Shown: positions 31,542-34,255 of the stretch, in pieces
Numbering within the stretch: the stretch's first letter is position 1
Layout: the number at the start of each line of letters is the position of its first letter
Source: Oscillospiraceae bacterium
Lineage (GTDB): Bacteria > Bacillota_A > Clostridia > Oscillospirales > Oscillospiraceae
Reading direction: 5' to 3'
NCBI GenBank assembly: GCA_017539885.1
Contig: JAFYCC010000009.1
Span: forward strand, 1 to 34,255
DNA: 34,255 bases
Program-made: the position numbers and the translations under genes
The notes under the pieces: model-generated
Seen by the model: the letters and a program-made list of their open reading frames with translations, nothing else
What the model was told of the DNA's origin: nothing
Databases searched by the model: none

Positions 31542-32480
31542 CTATTTGAAGACAGGCGGTACGGCGACGCCGCGTACACACTCGTCCAGAACGGAGTCGA
31601 CAGAGGCGTCGCGAAGGCTGGCGTCCAGAGAGAGAACGAGGCGGTGCGCCAGCACGGGAGAAACAACCGCGAGGACGTCCTCTGGGTTTACATAATCTCT
31701 TCCGTCCAAATATGCCCAGGCTTGAGCGGCGCGGGCAAGGGCGATCGTGGCACGTGGACTCGCGCCGAGCGAGAGCGCACGGGCGTGGCGCGTAGCATCG
31801 GTAAGGGCGACGACGTATTTCCGGATCGGTTCACTGACCGTGACGGAGAGCGCGTCCCCGCGCATGGCGAGCAGTTCCTCGCAGGAGACGACAGGCGAGA
31901 GGAAGGAGACCGTTTTGCCGGCAAGCTGTCTGTCGAGCATATCCAGTTCCTCCTGCTTCTCGGGATAGCCCATCGAAATGCGCATCAGAAAACGGTCGAG
32001 CTGAGCTTCCGGCAACCGGTAGGTGCCGGCAAACTCGATGGGGTTTTCCGTGGCAATCACCATGAAGGGCGAAGGGACCGCGATGGCCTGCCCCTCAAAG
32101 CTGACCTGCCGTTCTTCCATGACCTCGAGAAGACTTGCCTGCGTTTTCGGGGATGTCCGGTTGATCTCGTCGGCCAGTACGATGTTGTTCATCACTGGCC
32201 CGGGGTGGAAGCGCATCTCGCCAGTCTGCACGTCAACCGTGCCGTAGCCGGTGATGTCGCCTGGCAGAGTATCCGGCGTAAACTGGATACGTCCGAAACG
32301 AAGGTCCACTGAGCGGGCGAGCGCGAGAGCCAGAGTGGTCTTGCCTACGCCGGGCACATCTTCAATAAGGAGATGTCCGCCGGCAAGCAGTGCGGTCAGA
32401 GCATAGCGGCACTGCCGGCTTTTGCCCTGCAGTACGCTTTCCATCTGCGATAATAGCGCTGTAAGCTTACTGTCGTTCAT
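31542..32480 (-). CDS. MoxR family AAA+ ATPase
   Basis: 312 residues from the ATG at 32480, with GAGGAG five bases upstream and a one-base overlap with the esterase stop (TAATG). Walker A is EDVPGVGKTT (40-49), Walker B VLADEINR (101-108), sensor 1 ATENP (143-147) and RLPEAQLDRF (155-164) carries the following conserved Arg. The C-terminal lid region has SLGASPRATIALARAAQAWA, typical of MoxR. These ATPases remodel or activate partner proteins; here the DUF58 and transglutaminase proteins encoded next are the likely clients. Cytosolic. Confidence 0.94.
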   Translation of the reverse strand: MNDSKLTALLSQMESVLQGKSRQCRYALTALLAGGHLLIEDVPGVGKTTLALALARSVDLRFGRIQFTPDTLPGDITGYGTVDVQTGEMRFHPGPVMNNIVLADEINRTSPKTQASLLEVMEERQVSFEGQAIAVPSPFMVIATENPIEFAGTYRLPEAQLDRFLMRISMGYPEKQEELDMLDRQLAGKTVSFLSPVVSCEELLAMRGDALSVTVSEPIRKYVVALTDATRHARALSLGASPRATIALARAAQAWAYLDGRDYVNPEDVLAVVSPVLAHRLVLSLDASLRDASVDSVLDECVRGVAVPPVFK

Positions 32481-34255
32481 TAATTCTCCTCTCCGGGTTC
32501 TTCCTTGCGGTAGTCGGCCTGATACGCGTCCAGAATGGGGTAGATGTCCCGATAGGGGTCTTCGATCATGCACGGCCGTTCGTCGAGCTGAAGGAGCATT
32601 TCATCGCTCCCCGTGCGGGGTTCCCAGCGCGGCAGACCGGCGCCGTTGGGATCGCCGGTCTTGACGAAGTTGACCCAGTATGCCTGCATCGTCTTCGAAA
32701 GAGCAAGATCAGCCTCGTCGTATAGACCTTTATGCCGCCACAGATTGCCATAAGCGTAGGGAAGCTCTCCGGCGTGGTAGTTGCTCAAAGAATCGTTCAG
32801 CTTCGTGAAATAGTATTCGTAAACGGGTTTGCCCTGCTCAAGCAGCAGCGCGCTCCAGAGGTGATGGCTGTAGGTGAACCATGCCGCGCTGAACACATGA
32901 CAGAGAGAACCCTTGGCGTTTCCGCCGGCATCGATAATGAACTTCTGATCCTGCGTAAACGCTCCCGGGGGCACGAGAGCGGCAAGCTCGGGCGCATGGT
33001 CGCCCGCGATGGCGCGCAGAAGTTCCTCATAGTTGTCCGATGTGGCCTTGTTGCCGAGCAGGAAAGCGTCCGCCTCCTTGGCGTTGAAGCCGTTGAGGAG
33101 CGCCTGCTCATGATTGGCGCCACGCGCGTAGGTCATGCACGGCTGTTCCGTGATCGCGTAGCCGTCCACGGTCATGGAGTTGTTGGCATATCTCGTGCGA
33201 ACCAGTTTTTCCGCGGAAACGGCACGCAGCTCGGCAGAGGAGTCGGCGCTGAACTCTCCGCGGATATCGCGCCCCATTTTCAGCGCGTCTTCGAAGTCGC
33301 GGAAGGTGTGGTAGGGGTGGGGGGCAACGATGCCGCTGCTCTCAGCGATAGCGTAGCGGAACAGCCCTGCCGACAGCGGAGAGACGCAAAGGGCGTTGAC
33401 GCTGGAGCTGCCGGCGGACTCGCCCGCGATGGTGACCTTTTCCGGGTCGCCGCCGAATGCCGCAATGTTTTCGTGTACCCAGCGCAGCGCGGCGATCTGG
33501 TCAAGCAGCCCGTAGTTGCCCGTCGTGCCGTTCGGCGATTCCGCAGCGAGCGCCTCATCTGCATAGTAGCCGAACACGCCGAGACGATAGGCGCAGTTGA
33601 CCACGATGATGCCCTGACGAGCGAGATCCTCACCGCGGTATTCCGAGTGGCTGGACTGGCCGGTCATCAAAGAGCCGCCGTGGATGAAAAAAAGCACGGG
33701 CAGCGGCTCGCCGCTGTGTTCTGCCGGCGCCCAGATATTGAGATACAGGCAGTCTTCGCTCATCGGTTCACGGAAATTGTCCTTGAGGCTGAATACATAG
33801 TTATGGGTGCCGAGCAGCTGTGTCAGAGAAGTGTAGAGCGTATTGCCGGACTGCTGCATAGCCATCGGCGCAAATGCGTCGCACGTACGCACGCCCTCCC
33901 AGGGGGCGGCGGGCTGCGGCTCTCTCCAGCGCAGTTCACCCACGGGAGGCGCAGCATAGGGGATGCCGGCATAGACTGCCACGCCGCCGTCCTCCGTATA
34001 GACGCCGGTCAGTTCTCCCTCAGCCACGGAAACGATTTCCGTGACTGAAGGATGGGGCGCTTCGACAGCCGGAATCGCGCGGAACGGAGGTGCTGTAAGC
34101 TTCAGATCAGCTGCGAACAGAGCAAGAAACGCGACCCAGCACAGGAGCGGCACTGCACCGCGCCAACCGCCGGACTGCAGCAGAAAGCGCCGTACGAAAA
34201 CAAACGCCGCGAGCAGAACGATGAGCGCTCCCCAGCCGAAAAGCGTGTTCTTTGA
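32480..34255 (-). CDS. Membrane-tethered type B carboxylesterase (5' end outside window)
   Basis: The frame is open to the window edge, giving 591 visible codons. The esterase domain starts about 70 codons in: VYAGIPYAAPPVGELRW, SEDCLYLNIWAP, oxyanion loop FFIHGGS, nucleophile elbow TIAGESAGSSS and the His region NYHAGELPYAYGN; the acid is probably the Glu after ATSDNY. Relatives hydrolyse carboxylic esters. A GTG at 34153 could start a shorter form, but the 34 codons before it encode a clear hydrophobic helix (FGWGALIVLLAAFVFVRRFL) and the GTG lies in front of a second one, so the real start is likely upstream and the enzyme is held to the membrane by two helices. It precedes MoxR in a coupled operon. 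Confidence 0.88.
   Translation of the reverse strand, partial: SKNTLFGWGALIVLLAAFVFVRRFLLQSGGWRGAVPLLCWVAFLALFAADLKLTAPPFRAIPAVEAPHPSVTEIVSVAEGELTGVYTEDGGVAVYAGIPYAAPPVGELRWREPQPAAPWEGVRTCDAFAPMAMQQSGNTLYTSLTQLLGTHNYVFSLKDNFREPMSEDCLYLNIWAPAEHSGEPLPVLFFIHGGSLMTGQSSHSEYRGEDLARQGIIVVNCAYRLGVFGYYADEALAAESPNGTTGNYGLLDQIAALRWVHENIAAFGGDPEKVTIAGESAGSSSVNALCVSPLSAGLFRYAIAESSGIVAPHPYHTFRDFEDALKMGRDIRGEFSADSSAELRAVSAEKLVRTRYANNSMTVDGYAITEQPCMTYARGANHEQALLNGFNAKEADAFLLGNKATSDNYEELLRAIAGDHAPELAALVPPGAFTQDQKFIIDAGGNAKGSLCHVFSAAWFTYSHHLWSALLLEQGKPVYEYYFTKLNDSLSNYHAGELPYAYGNLWRHKGLYDEADLALSKTMQAYWVNFVKTGDPNGAGLPRWEPRTGSDEMLLQLDERPCMIEDPYRDIYPILDAYQADYRKEEPGEEN

Overview
The window is a GC-rich, gene-dense piece of chromosome, most probably from an anaerobic Firmicute of class Clostridia; the order cannot be fixed from sequence alone. 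The signs are SLH-domain surface proteins, AAGGAGG-type ribosome binding sites, a cobalamin riboswitch with a transcription terminator, a PadR/DUF1700/DUF4097 cassette, a C_GCAxxG_C_C protein, a CoA-transferase of the butyrate/4-hydroxybutyrate type and soluble fumarate-reductase-like flavoproteins. I see no rRNA, tRNA, CRISPR array, insertion sequence or phage gene. No stretch over about 300 bases lacks a gene except 24045-24462, which holds the riboswitch leader.

Layout. 1-5887 (minus): one tightly coupled transcription unit from a strong promoter at 5859-5887, encoding two paralogous FAD enzymes, a GNAT-methyltransferase fusion, an exported Cys-rich membrane-anchored protein and a zinc-ribbon protein cut by the window edge. 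5948-6772 (minus): a GNAT acetyltransferase. 6837-8640 (plus): a CoA-transferase and a small C_GCAxxG_C_C protein, ending in a long hairpin shared with the convergent 8696-10736 (minus) unit, which encodes a His-rich CobW GTPase and a second GTPase-like protein fused to an OB-type domain. 10762-13052 (plus): a metallophosphatase and an MFS transporter. 13073-15079 (plus): PadR regulator, DUF1700 and DUF4097 proteins behind a promoter that contains a perfect operator palindrome, followed by a lower-GC CPBP protease gene (15231-16127). 16207-17503 (minus): a second MFS transporter.

17553-24400 (minus) is the most interesting region. A promoter and cobalamin riboswitch with a terminator/antiterminator pair head an operon for a stalked membrane-anchored NEAT-like protein, a lipoprotein binding protein, a FecCD-type permease, an ATPase with an extra C-terminal domain, and an SLH-anchored surface protein with duplicated domains. 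It reads as a complete cell-surface-to-cytoplasm corrinoid capture route in a Gram-positive-type envelope.

24410-28114 (minus): a heterodimeric ABC exporter with one canonical and one degenerate ATPase site. 28089-34255 (minus): a coupled operon of a membrane-tethered carboxylesterase (cut by the window edge), a MoxR AAA+ ATPase, a DUF58 protein and a TgpA-like transglutaminase membrane protein.
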